From CAYGAG01 sp964347765 (GTDB taxonomy: Archaea; Thermoproteota; Bathyarchaeia; Bathyarchaeales; Bathycorpusculaceae): a stretch of 9,133 bases of DNA. Below the pieces are notes generated by a model that saw nothing but the letters and a program-made list of their open reading frames with translations, was not told where the DNA came from and made no database searches. Shown in pieces: positions 1-5,864 of the stretch. The stretch spans positions 1-9,133 of the forward strand of contig CAYGAG010000063.1 of NCBI GenBank assembly GCA_964347765.1, read 5' to 3'. The first letter of the stretch is position 1; the number at the start of each line of letters is the position of its first letter. Made by a program: the position numbers and the translations under genes.

Positions 1-480
1 CATTATTTTAGATATTTAAAACAAGTTTCTGTTCAGCAACTTCTTAGTTTGAATGAGAGAGACTTTCGTTTTCTTCTAAGTCTCCAATGGAAACAAAGGG
101 GGGCCGCTCTTTCAGATTCTGAGCTTTCACATTGAATGATTCATACACATATCCCAAATGAAACACTTTCTATATGGATTACATCCTCTCCTTTTTCCTG
201 AATTCGCCCAGATTCACTTTTGTGAATTGTCTGCATGGTCAACCTGGCTTTAGCCGCTTCTTAGGCGTTTTCTCCCCAAATTAAACCTCTTCTGTTCTCT
301 TTTATGTGAAGGACACACCCCTAGGTTTCCACTGGAGATTGGGAGCTGCTGCATATACCGACGCTTTCGAAAGTTTGCGAGACTTGTGAAGTATGTGATT
401 AGGAAATCGGTGAAAATCTTAGCTCTTTCGGGCATACGCTAAATAGTGGCGCTTTCAAGGCAGATCTTCTCACCGCAACA
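1..480. other. Intergenic stretch with no supportable gene
   Basis: No open reading frame here has recognisable protein character. The longest is a 61-codon minus-strand frame at 250-435; it is rich in Arg, Lys and Phe, resembles nothing I know and has no convincing ribosome site, so I do not call it. The left end is AT-rich, with a TATA-like gatatttaaa near 10-19 that could serve a gene outside the window. A six-base G run lies at 99-104, and a short perfect hairpin at 212-227. No tRNA-like T-loop or other structured RNA signature was found. A possible decayed minus-strand frame around 50-170 is discussed in the findings. Confidence 0.55.
212..227. repeat. Short perfect inverted repeat (ATTCAC-TTTT-GTGAAT)
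   Basis: A six-base perfect stem with a four-T loop sits in the gene-free left end. It could be a small operator or an RNA hairpin. It is short enough to arise by chance in AT-rich DNA, and no nearby gene start makes its role clear. Confidence 0.3.
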
Positions 481-524
481 CCTATAACTTGTGAACTGTA
501 ATTTGTGGAGTACCAATCAAGGTG
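481..524 (+). promoter_or_regulatory. Putative TATA element and Shine-Dalgarno site for the 534 gene
   Basis: CCTATAACTT at 480-489 resembles an archaeal TATA box and would place transcription start near 508-512. AAGGTG at 519-524 is a reasonable anti-16S match nine bases before ATG 534. The last three bases of that match are also the GTG that would begin a longer frame at 522. The spacing favours using AAGGTG as the ribosome site and ATG 534 as the start. This was read by eye only. Confidence 0.4.
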
Positions 525-533
525 TTTCTTCCG

Positions 534-968
534 ATGCCGGCCAGAAAGATGCGCATCGAACTCTTCGATAACGAAGGTAACCGATACACAATTTCCTTTG
601 AAGGTAGAGTAACAAGGAATAAGGCCCTTCGTCTTCTCGATTTAGTAGAGTTGCTGGGGGGCATGCCTGGTGGAGAGAACGGCTCAGGCGTTGGCACACA
701 ATGGAAAGAGCTCTCCAAATTCGAGAAGGTCCGCCTAACCGTCGAGAAGCATTTACCCATAACATGGTTTTCCTCAAAAGAAGTTCAATCTCTCTATGAA
801 AAGGAGTTGAGAGAGCCAATAAGCCTCAGTACAGTGGCAACCTATCTTTCTCGAATGGCGAGTAGAGGGATGTTGCTTAGAAGATATGTTTCCAATCGAG
901 TCAATTACAGGATGGCGGCGCGTGTTTCTGGAGCTGATTTGAGAAGGGAGGTACCCCAAGAGATTTGA
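534..968 (+). CDS. Small predicted winged-helix protein, function unknown
   Basis: This is a 144-residue soluble protein without signal peptide or membrane segment. Residues 6-45 (MRIELFDNEGNRYTISFEG and onward) look like a small beta-rich domain ending in a Gly-rich linker, GGMPGGENGSG. Residues 60-128 have the layout of a winged helix: a first helix FEKVRLTVEKHL, then WFSSKEVQSLYEKEL, a recognition-type helix SLSTVATYLSRMASRGMLLR, and a wing ending NRVNYRM. It may bind DNA or act as a protein-interaction wHTH; I do not recognise a named family. The ATG at 534 is preferred over GTG 522 because of the AAGGTG site, and ATG 549 is also possible because strong sequence character starts there. 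It converges with the next gene across a 34-base gap. The existence of the gene is fairly sure; its function is not. Confidence 0.75.
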   Translation: MPARKMRIELFDNEGNRYTISFEGRVTRNKALRLLDLVELLGGMPGGENGSGVGTQWKELSKFEKVRLTVEKHLPITWFSSKEVQSLYEKELREPISLSTVATYLSRMASRGMLLRRYVSNRVNYRMAARVSGADLRREVPQEI

Positions 969-1002
969 GAAATCTGAGCAAGGTAGTCATGACACGAAGA
1001 AG

Positions 1003-1725
1003 TTAGTTCTCTCTTTCTTCTGTCTTCAAGAGCTTCTTCATAGCCTCCTTAATGTGATATTCGAAAGGAATTTTCCCAGTCGCTCTCTCTAAATAGCCTT
1101 CTTCGTAAAGTTTCTTCATCAGTCTTGATGTGTGTTCTCTGCTCAATCCAATCCTGCCTTTGATCTCAGGCGCTGTCTTTTCCCCCTCCAACGCCAGTAT
1201 ATTCAACACAGACAATTCTGTGTTAGTCAGAGGAGCCATGGCTTTCTCCCTCCGTATGGGAATCACCGCACTAACTTTTGTTTCGGGCATTTTAGGCAAG
1301 TGTGTAGATTGATTCTTAACCTGAGAGATCTTTTTGTCGAGGGTCCCATATGATGCGATAAGATCTTGCACCCTCATCTGAATCTTGTCAAGATCTTTGA
1401 GCTTTGCTAGGATCTCCTCCCTACTACTCGACATCTCTTGAATCTCTTCTCGCAAAGATTGAGCGTACTCCTCGACTCTTTCAGCTTTCTTCAGGGCTTT
1501 GTCAGACTTTGAGGAATTGGCCTCTACTTTATATGCGACTAATTCGAGATTGTCAGCCTCGCGGTCGAGTTGTCTGTTGAAGCTGACAACAATGTCTTCT
1601 ATTGCGTCCTTCGCCTTCTCGTATGCCTTTCGGATCCGCCTAATATGCCTGTAATATTCAAATGCGGCAGCAACAGTTACAACTAGCAGTGTCGCCGAGA
1701 CAATGAACAGAGCTTGGGTCAGCAA
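1003..1725 (-). CDS. Membrane-anchored coiled-coil protein with C-terminal MarR-like winged helix
   Basis: This is a 240-residue protein in three parts. Residues 4-24 (ALFIVSATLLVVTVAAAF) form one hydrophobic helix followed by basic residues (YYRHIRRIRK), so the rest should be cytoplasmic by the positive-inside rule. Residues about 33-138 are charged and helical with heptad-like spacing, a probable coiled coil and dimerisation rod. Residues 163-232 form a MarR/ArsR-style winged helix: LTNTELSVLNILALEG, TAPEIKGRIGLSREHTSRLMKKLYEEGYLER, then a wing and a last helix. The likely role is a membrane-tethered transcription regulator; the target is unknown. The start is TTG 1725, with a GGAGAGGAGA purine tract directly before it and no ATG nearby. 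Its upstream region holds a dense TCACA array, suggesting autoregulation. The ligand or signal cannot be read from the sequence. Confidence 0.82.
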   Translation of the reverse strand: MLTQALFIVSATLLVVTVAAAFEYYRHIRRIRKAYEKAKDAIEDIVVSFNRQLDREADNLELVAYKVEANSSKSDKALKKAERVEEYAQSLREEIQEMSSSREEILAKLKDLDKIQMRVQDLIASYGTLDKKISQVKNQSTHLPKMPETKVSAVIPIRREKAMAPLTNTELSVLNILALEGEKTAPEIKGRIGLSREHTSRLMKKLYEEGYLERATGKIPFEYHIKEAMKKLLKTEEREN

Positions 1726-1802
1726 TCTCCTCTCCAGGTCCAGCGTGAGATTATGTGTGATCTGGTTATGTCACATCACATATCACAGTTTTGCGGATCA
1801 CA

Positions 1803-1812
1803 TTTAAAATTT
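1803..1812 (-). promoter_or_regulatory. Putative TATA box of the membrane wHTH gene
   Basis: The minus strand reads AAATTTTAAATG here, the best AT-rich TATA-like element in the gap. Transcription would start about 25 bases downstream, near 1780, giving a leader of about 55 bases before TTG 1725. TCACA copies abut it (1798-1802) and cover the predicted start (1771-1787), so bound protein would probably compete with TBP/TFB or block RNA polymerase. Confidence 0.4.
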
Positions 1813-1844
1813 GTGGTGGCCGTCTGATCAGTACATTGCATGAT

Positions 1845-2005
1845 ATCACAGATCACAGCGTCCAAGTATTTCCATTGTCAGTCATTCTGGCTATGATTTG
1901 GGGGCATTTTGCAGCTATCTATACTCTAGGAGGTTCTTTGTCGGCGAGGATTGCCTGACTCTATGGTTGGTTCCGAACTTCATAATTACATTCGTGATCT
2001 GTGAT
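1845..2005. repeat. 12-base inverted repeat pair ATCACAGATCAC / GTGATCTGTGAT
   Basis: ATCACAGATCAC at 1845-1856 has its exact reverse complement at 1994-2005. The arms are separated by 137 bases of noncoding DNA. Each arm holds one intact pentamer of the array plus a flanking half-site, so they are probably two copies of a longer binding site in opposite orientation. They could also reflect a looped complex between sites. Confidence 0.5.
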
Positions 2006-2020
2006 GTCACAAGTCTCACA

Positions 2021-2485
2021 TCATGGTGTTGCTAGCTGTTTGAGCCCCATTTCAAGCTCTTTCCGCATGATTTCCATGATTTCCATTTTTTCTTCAGAGT
2101 CTTTACTGCCGTGCGAAAGCTTTCTGTATGCTGACATGTAAGAGTCGAGTTTGTTTGCTATCTCAAGATAATTGTCCAGGGACGTACCGTCGAGTATACC
2201 CAGATACCCTAGAAGAATGAGCGTATAAATAGCCTTGATTACGTTGCTTTTTGCTTGATTTAGCGTCCTGTTAAACGCGCCTCGACTTATTTTCGACTTT
2301 GTTAGTCGCAATCGGGCCTTTTCGTCGTATTTGAGTCTCCTTCCGGCCGCGTTGTCAGATAAAACGTCAATTAAGAGGGTCTCTAGCTGTATTTTGGTCA
2401 AATGACCGCCCTTAAGGAGAATTTTCGCAATCGGATCCTCTAGAGCTCGTATTATTGAGGCTTGGACACTGGCTTTCGTTTTCAA
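2021..2485 (-). CDS. Hypothetical helical protein, 154 residues, possibly DNA-binding
   Basis: I do not recognise a named family. The protein is almost entirely helical with many Lys and Arg, and has no cysteine, signal peptide or membrane helix. Residues 65-99 (KISRGAFNRTLNQAKSNVI, then KAIYTLILLGYLGIL) look like a recognition helix followed by a hydrophobic core helix, compatible with a helix-turn-helix. Residues 126-150 form an acidic-basic helix, EEKMEIMEIMRKELEMGLKQL, that may mediate oligomerisation. The start is TTG 2485, supported by GGAGCTAGGTAT just upstream and no ATG in frame nearby. The gene lies upstream of the membrane-anchored regulator on the same strand, but the 295-base gap with its own promoter elements argues for separate transcription. 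Its stop codon sits at the edge of the TCACA array. Confidence 0.7.
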   Translation of the reverse strand: MKTKASVQASIIRALEDPIAKILLKGGHLTKIQLETLLIDVLSDNAAGRRLKYDEKARLRLTKSKISRGAFNRTLNQAKSNVIKAIYTLILLGYLGILDGTSLDNYLEIANKLDSYMSAYRKLSHGSKDSEEKMEIMEIMRKELEMGLKQLATP

Positions 2486-2624
2486 ATACCTAGCTCCGCA
2501 AATAGTGCTGGTTGAATACAGTTTTGTATACGGGTGACTGATTTAAAGGTATTGGGCGACTCACAGAAAGCATGTTTCTGAAGCGGAAGGGTTTTATGCC
2601 GAAATAGAGATTTGGTAGTGAGTA
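2486..2624. promoter_or_regulatory. Divergent promoter region between the 154-residue gene and the aminotransferase
   Basis: For the minus-strand gene, GTATAC at 2526-2531 is a possible TATA core, with transcription start near 2502 and an SD-like GGAG at 2494-2497 (minus strand). For the plus-strand aminotransferase, ATTTAAAGG at 2541-2549 would give a leader of about 55 bases that includes the weak SD GGTAGTGA at 2614-2621. A second candidate, TTTTAT at 2592-2597, would give a nearly leaderless transcript. One isolated TCACA lies at 2561-2565. All assignments are by eye. Confidence 0.35.
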
Positions 2625-3803
2625 ATGCCTTTGAACTCACTGTATAAGCCTGCAGAACGCTTGAAACACGTGAAAAGCTCTGGAATACGCCGTTTTTTCA
2701 GTTTAGCCAAGGAAATTCCAGATGCCATCAGTTTAAGTATAGGGGAGCCGGATTTCACACCACCTAAGCATGCTTTAGATGCCGGCTCGGAAGCAGCAAG
2801 GATGGGCAAGACCCAATATGCGCCAACTAATGGAATTCCCGGGCTTCGTGAAGCGATAGCTCAAAAGACATATCGCGATTACAACATTCGCTATGATCCG
2901 AACTCCGAGCTACTAGTTACTGCCGGAGCCACAGAAGGGATCTTTCTGGCGTTGATGGGTCTGCTTAATCCAGGGGACGAGGTGTTAATTCCTAATCCTG
3001 GATTTGTCCTTTATGAACCGAGTGTTCGATTGGCAGGCGGTATTCCCGTTTCCTTTCCTTTAAGAGAAGAGAATGGCTTCAAGCCTTCTCCTGACGATGT
3101 GATGTCACTGATCACAGAGAAATCACGCGTGATCATTCTGAACTATCCAAACAATCCAACCGGCGCCGTGCTTTCATACGATGAGCTTGCTGCCCTGGCT
3201 AGAATCGCTGTGGAACGTGATCTGGTTGTGATCTCTGACGAAGTATATGAAAAGATCGTCTACGATGACGTACAACATTATTGCCTTGCGAAGTTTCCAG
3301 AGATGCGAGATCGTACACTTGTTGTGAATTCATTTTCCAAGACCTATGCAATGACTGGTCTACGCGTAGGGTATACCTGTGGACCTAGGGAGCTCATCTC
3401 CATTGCATGGCTGGTCCACCAGTATAGTGTAGTGTGTGTTAACACTTTAGCTCAATATGTTGCATTGGCTGCTTTGACAGGAGTACAAAGCTTTGTAAGA
3501 GATATGGTTATGCAATTTGATAAGCGACGACGGTTAGTGTACAACAGGTTGAATGAGATCAAGGGTTTCAATTGTATGCTTCCGAAAGGGGCTTTCTACG
3601 CCTTTCCAAATGTAAAATGGTTTGGTAAGTCCTCAGAGGAATTTGCTGAATTTCTTCTAAAGAAGGCACACGTGACAACCGTTCCGGGCTCTGCCTTCGG
3701 CAACTACGGTGAAGGTTATATCCGACTCTCCTATGCTGCTTCATATGAACAGCTAGAAGAGGCTTTGAACCGCATAGAAAGAGCAGTCAGCAACCAGAAT
3801 TAG
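2625..3803 (+). CDS. Class I/II PLP-dependent aminotransferase (AspC/PatA-like)
   Basis: This is a cytoplasmic fold-type I aminotransferase that moves an amino group between an amino acid and a 2-oxo acid through pyridoxal phosphate. Its 392 residues are normal for archaeal subgroup I-gamma enzymes. Visible motifs, in order: substrate-loop IGEPDF (39-44), YAPTNGIPGLREAI (65-78), the phosphate-side GATEG (101-105), YPNNPTG (174-180) with the cofactor-binding Asn177, SDEVYE (204-209) with Asp205 pairing the pyridine nitrogen, SFSKTYAMTGLRVGY (236-250) with the Schiff-base Lys239, and YIRLSY (365-370) with Arg367 for the substrate carboxylate. All key residues are intact. Substrate could be aspartate, alanine, aromatic or another amino acid; sequence alone does not settle this. 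It appears to be monocistronic, divergent from the 154-residue gene and convergent with the nitrilase gene. ATG 2625 gives the expected N-terminus. Confidence 0.95.
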   Translation: MPLNSLYKPAERLKHVKSSGIRRFFSLAKEIPDAISLSIGEPDFTPPKHALDAGSEAARMGKTQYAPTNGIPGLREAIAQKTYRDYNIRYDPNSELLVTAGATEGIFLALMGLLNPGDEVLIPNPGFVLYEPSVRLAGGIPVSFPLREENGFKPSPDDVMSLITEKSRVIILNYPNNPTGAVLSYDELAALARIAVERDLVVISDEVYEKIVYDDVQHYCLAKFPEMRDRTLVVNSFSKTYAMTGLRVGYTCGPRELISIAWLVHQYSVVCVNTLAQYVALAALTGVQSFVRDMVMQFDKRRRLVYNRLNEIKGFNCMLPKGAFYAFPNVKWFGKSSEEFAEFLLKKAHVTTVPGSAFGNYGEGYIRLSYAASYEQLEEALNRIERAVSNQN

Positions 3804-4073
3804 CTCCTACTTATCATTGGTCATTTCTCCCCCTATCTTATGCGGATCTATTCTGCTTTCTCAATTGTTTTTGCCAAATATTTCTCTCAGCTTCTTTGGA
3901 CCACTCAGTAGTTTATGAGCACGATGTTTCGATGTCACGTGTTGCAATGGCAAAGCTGAACGATTTCGGCGTGGTCTAGACACATGTACGTCTATGACCT
4001 TTCTGAATAGTCATAGGTGTGGTGTCGATGTGGCATCTGCAAAGGATTTATGAGCTTATGTACTACAAACTTT
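3804..4073. other. Convergent intergenic gap without a clear gene
   Basis: These 270 bases separate the stops of the aminotransferase (plus) and the nitrilase-family gene (minus). A five-T run at 3868-3872 in a pyrimidine-rich tract could end aminotransferase transcripts, since archaeal intrinsic termination uses T-runs. A long-stem hairpin is at 3987-4021. A very short frame at 3932-3979 (MSRVAMAKLNDFGVV) is part of a slightly longer open stretch but has no ribosome site. I see no RNA gene or repeat family. Confidence 0.5.
3987..4021. repeat. Hairpin in the convergent gap
   Basis: CTATGAC at 3992-3998 is exactly complementary to GTCATAG at 4010-4016, with an 11-base loop. Allowing wobble pairs on the plus-strand RNA, the stem grows to 12 pairs (3987-3998 with 4010-4021). 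It lies 53 bases beyond the nitrilase stop and about 185 beyond the aminotransferase stop. No T-run follows, so it is not a classic terminator; it may be a 3'-end stability element or chance. Confidence 0.35.
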
Positions 4074-4907
4074 CTATAGTTCGTCTACGGCCTCTGTTAA
4101 CTTCACGAACAGATCAGGACGCAAATCCTTAAAAATCGGGATGAATGTCTCGACTGGTCTGATTTCAGGATAGTTGACGTCGCCTACCACTAAATCTTCT
4201 TTGTCATACTTCGCCTTTACCAAAACCTTCCCGTTTGGTCCAATGAGCCTACTTCCTCCCCAAAACTGTAGGCCGTCTTCTATTCCTACGAGATTCACGT
4301 AAACGACGAAGACATTGTTTTCAATAGCCCTTGCAGCAGTCAACGTTTCGAAGAATGCCCGGCGCGCCGCTGGAGAGGCAGATATACAGACGACCATTTG
4401 GACTCCTTTCAAACGTGTTAGCCGAATTACTTCTGGGAAGAAGATGTCGTAGCAGATGGCTAATCCTATTTTTCCCAATTCAGTCTCAAATGCTGCTACT
4501 TGGCACCCAGCGCGGAAGTATCTTTTCTCTTCAAAAACACTGTGAGTAGGGAGGTATATCTTCCGGTATTTCCCAATCAGTCCTTCTGGACCTGCGAGAA
4601 CGGCGGTATTGTATACGGTGGCCAGTGTCTTCTCAGACAGCTCAGCCATACCGAATATGATATGGATATCTTCTTGTCTGGCTATCTTCTGCAAGGTTCT
4701 TGTCGAGGGTCCAGGAATAGTCTCGGCCAATTCATAAACATGGTCCCTTAGGGTGTAACCGGTTAACGAGAGTTCTGGAAAAACGATCAGGTCAGCGCCT
4801 TGTTGCTTTGCTTCTGCAGCCTTGTCCTGCATCTTCCTGAAATTCCATTTTTTGTCCCCTCTTCTGCAACTAATTTGCCCTAAAGCTACCTTTATCCGCT
4901 CTTTCAT
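4074..4907 (-). CDS. Nitrilase-superfamily carbon-nitrogen hydrolase, possible glutaminase partner of NadE
   Basis: This is a 277-residue single-domain amidohydrolase that would cleave an amide or carbamoyl C-N bond through a thioester. The catalytic triad is intact: Glu45 in FPELSLTGY, Lys116 in KYRKIYLP, Cys152 in AICYDIFFPE. The auxiliary Glu in VFEEKRYFRAG (126 or 127) is also present. Its ATG overlaps the nadE TGA by four bases (ATGA), so the two are almost surely one translationally coupled operon. Bacterial and eukaryotic glutamine-dependent NAD synthetases carry a nitrilase-type glutaminase fused N-terminal to the synthetase. By analogy this protein may feed ammonia to NadE; that is inference. 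Against it, the nucleophile motif reads ICYD as in general amidases rather than the ICED usual in NadE glutaminase domains. Alternatives are an omega-amidase or N-carbamoyl amidase. Confidence 0.9.
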   Translation of the reverse strand: MKERIKVALGQISCRRGDKKWNFRKMQDKAAEAKQQGADLIVFPELSLTGYTLRDHVYELAETIPGPSTRTLQKIARQEDIHIIFGMAELSEKTLATVYNTAVLAGPEGLIGKYRKIYLPTHSVFEEKRYFRAGCQVAAFETELGKIGLAICYDIFFPEVIRLTRLKGVQMVVCISASPAARRAFFETLTAARAIENNVFVVYVNLVGIEDGLQFWGGSRLIGPNGKVLVKAKYDKEDLVVGDVNYPEIRPVETFIPIFKDLRPDLFVKLTEAVDEL

Positions 4908-5764
4908 AGCTCTTCGTCCTCTCTGTTGTATGTTACAGGAAGCCTGAAATCGGCTCCGGGTGTACGGTACTGAATCTTCGTCGTGAGCGGCATTCTCCTT
5001 TTATGTACCGTGGATATCCATCTAGACTTCACTTCGGCCACAAGTTTTACATTTATGTCTAATTGCTGGGCTATATCTTTAGTTTTCATGAAGTGTTCTA
5101 ATCCGTAGAGGATGAGGTCAAGAGTTCCATACTCCATTCCGAGTTCGTCTTGGGCTAACTGGTCAGGCCATAAGGTTGGCGATGCAGGTTTTGTCACTAC
5201 AACCTCGGGCAAGTCCATATAGCGGGCCAATCTTCGGACCTGAGTCTTATACAAGTCCATTATTGGTGATATATCTGCTGCAATGTCTCCCCATTTTGTG
5301 AAGTAGCCGATCATTGTCTCTGATTTGTCTGAGGTGCCGCAGACTAACATATTTTTGTGGTTTGCATAATAATACAAGTAAATCATCCGGATTCGTGATT
5401 TCACGTTGCCTTTGGAGAGTCTGTCCGTTGACTCAAAGATAGGTATTGATGTATATAGCTCCCTTAGAGCTTTCGTGATATCTATGGTTTCGACCTTGAA
5501 TCCGAACCTGCTGGTAACAATCTTTATATCCGCTGAATCTGTGGCGCTGTATGTCTCATGTTCAGGGAGGAAAAGTCCTAGAACTCTGTTTCCACCTGTG
5601 GCAAGTGCGCAAAGAGCTGATGCCGTACAGCTATCGACTCCTCCAGATATACCCAAAACGACGCCTTTTCTTCCAGAATTTTCCATATAATCCTTGATGA
5701 ACCGTGTTATCTTCGTCTGAATACTCTTCCAGTCTAAGTCCAAAACAGATGGTTCAAGTCTCAA
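4904..5764 (-). CDS. nadE: NAD(+) synthetase, stand-alone form
   Basis: This enzyme adenylates nicotinate adenine dinucleotide with ATP and amidates it to NAD+, the last step of NAD synthesis, in the cytoplasm. It is 286 residues long, slightly longer than the usual 245-275 of stand-alone NadE. The ATP-pyrophosphatase P-loop SGGVDS is at residues 40-45. Later come RIRMIYLYYYAN, GTSDKSETMIGYFTKWGD, ADISPIMDLYKTQVRRLA and KPASPTLWPDQLAQDELGM, all hallmark NadE blocks. The open frame extends further upstream to 6034, but that part is antisense to elf1 and lacks NadE similarity. TTG 5764, preceded by AGGGATG, is the likely start, with TTG 5743 possible. No glutaminase domain is fused, so the protein alone should use free ammonia unless the overlapping nitrilase-family gene supplies it. 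Confidence 0.95.
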   Translation of the reverse strand: MRLEPSVLDLDWKSIQTKITRFIKDYMENSGRKGVVLGISGGVDSCTASALCALATGGNRVLGLFLPEHETYSATDSADIKIVTSRFGFKVETIDITKALRELYTSIPIFESTDRLSKGNVKSRIRMIYLYYYANHKNMLVCGTSDKSETMIGYFTKWGDIAADISPIMDLYKTQVRRLARYMDLPEVVVTKPASPTLWPDQLAQDELGMEYGTLDLILYGLEHFMKTKDIAQQLDINVKLVAEVKSRWISTVHKRRMPLTTKIQYRTPGADFRLPVTYNREDEEL

Positions 5765-5864
5765 ATAGGCATCCCTGTGGGATATATGTTTGCTCAGGCA
5801 AATATTTAAGGACAGACATGGATAACGACAGGTATGAGTGTGATGATATAGAAGGATTTGACAT
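5765..5864. promoter_or_regulatory. Divergent nadE / elf1 promoter region
   Basis: The symmetric element AAATATTTAA at 5800-5809 can be read as a TATA box on either strand. On the minus strand it would start nadE transcripts near 5778, a 14-base leader. On the plus strand it would start elf1 transcripts near 5830, a leader of about 35 bases. A second element, GATATATG at 5781-5788, could instead serve nadE as a nearly leaderless promoter. GAAGGA at 5851-5856 is a good ribosome site eight bases before the elf1 ATG. Confidence 0.4.

Larger units (their letters stand above)
1750..2020. promoter_or_regulatory. TCACA/TGTGA operator-like array upstream of the membrane wHTH gene
   Basis: This gap has ten TCACA or TGTGA pentamers: TGTGA at 1756 and 2000; TCACA at 1771, 1776, 1783, 1798, 1846, 1853, 2007 and 2016. 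Chance alone would give about 0.5 in this length. Two pairs, 1776/1783 and 1846/1853, are direct repeats seven bases apart (ATCACAT/G). Positions 2000-2011 form the palindrome TGTGA-TG-TCACA. The cluster at 1771-1802 covers the expected transcription start and TATA region of the minus-strand gene at 1725. The arrangement fits a multi-site operator for a winged-helix regulator. The binding protein is inferred, not shown. Confidence 0.55.

Noticed and set aside
250..435. 61-codon minus-strand frame
   Set aside because: No recognisable motif, no clear ribosome site and unremarkable composition; cannot be told from chance.
1928..2004. AGGAGGT at 1928-1934 followed by short plus-strand frames, including MVGSELHNYIRDL at 1963-2004
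   Set aside because: Spacing to the ATG is far too long and the nearer TTG gives only six codons; no downstream plus-strand gene to regulate.
3098..3133. TGTGATGTCAC, ATCACAG and the palindrome ATCACGCGTGAT inside the aminotransferase gene, similar to the TCACA array
   Set aside because: They lie in well-conserved coding sequence and are explained by the encoded residues; no array-like density.
5840..5864. C-box-like GTGATGA suggesting a C/D guide RNA
   Set aside because: No matching D box (CTGA) or C'/D' pair at proper spacing; it lies in the elf1 leader.
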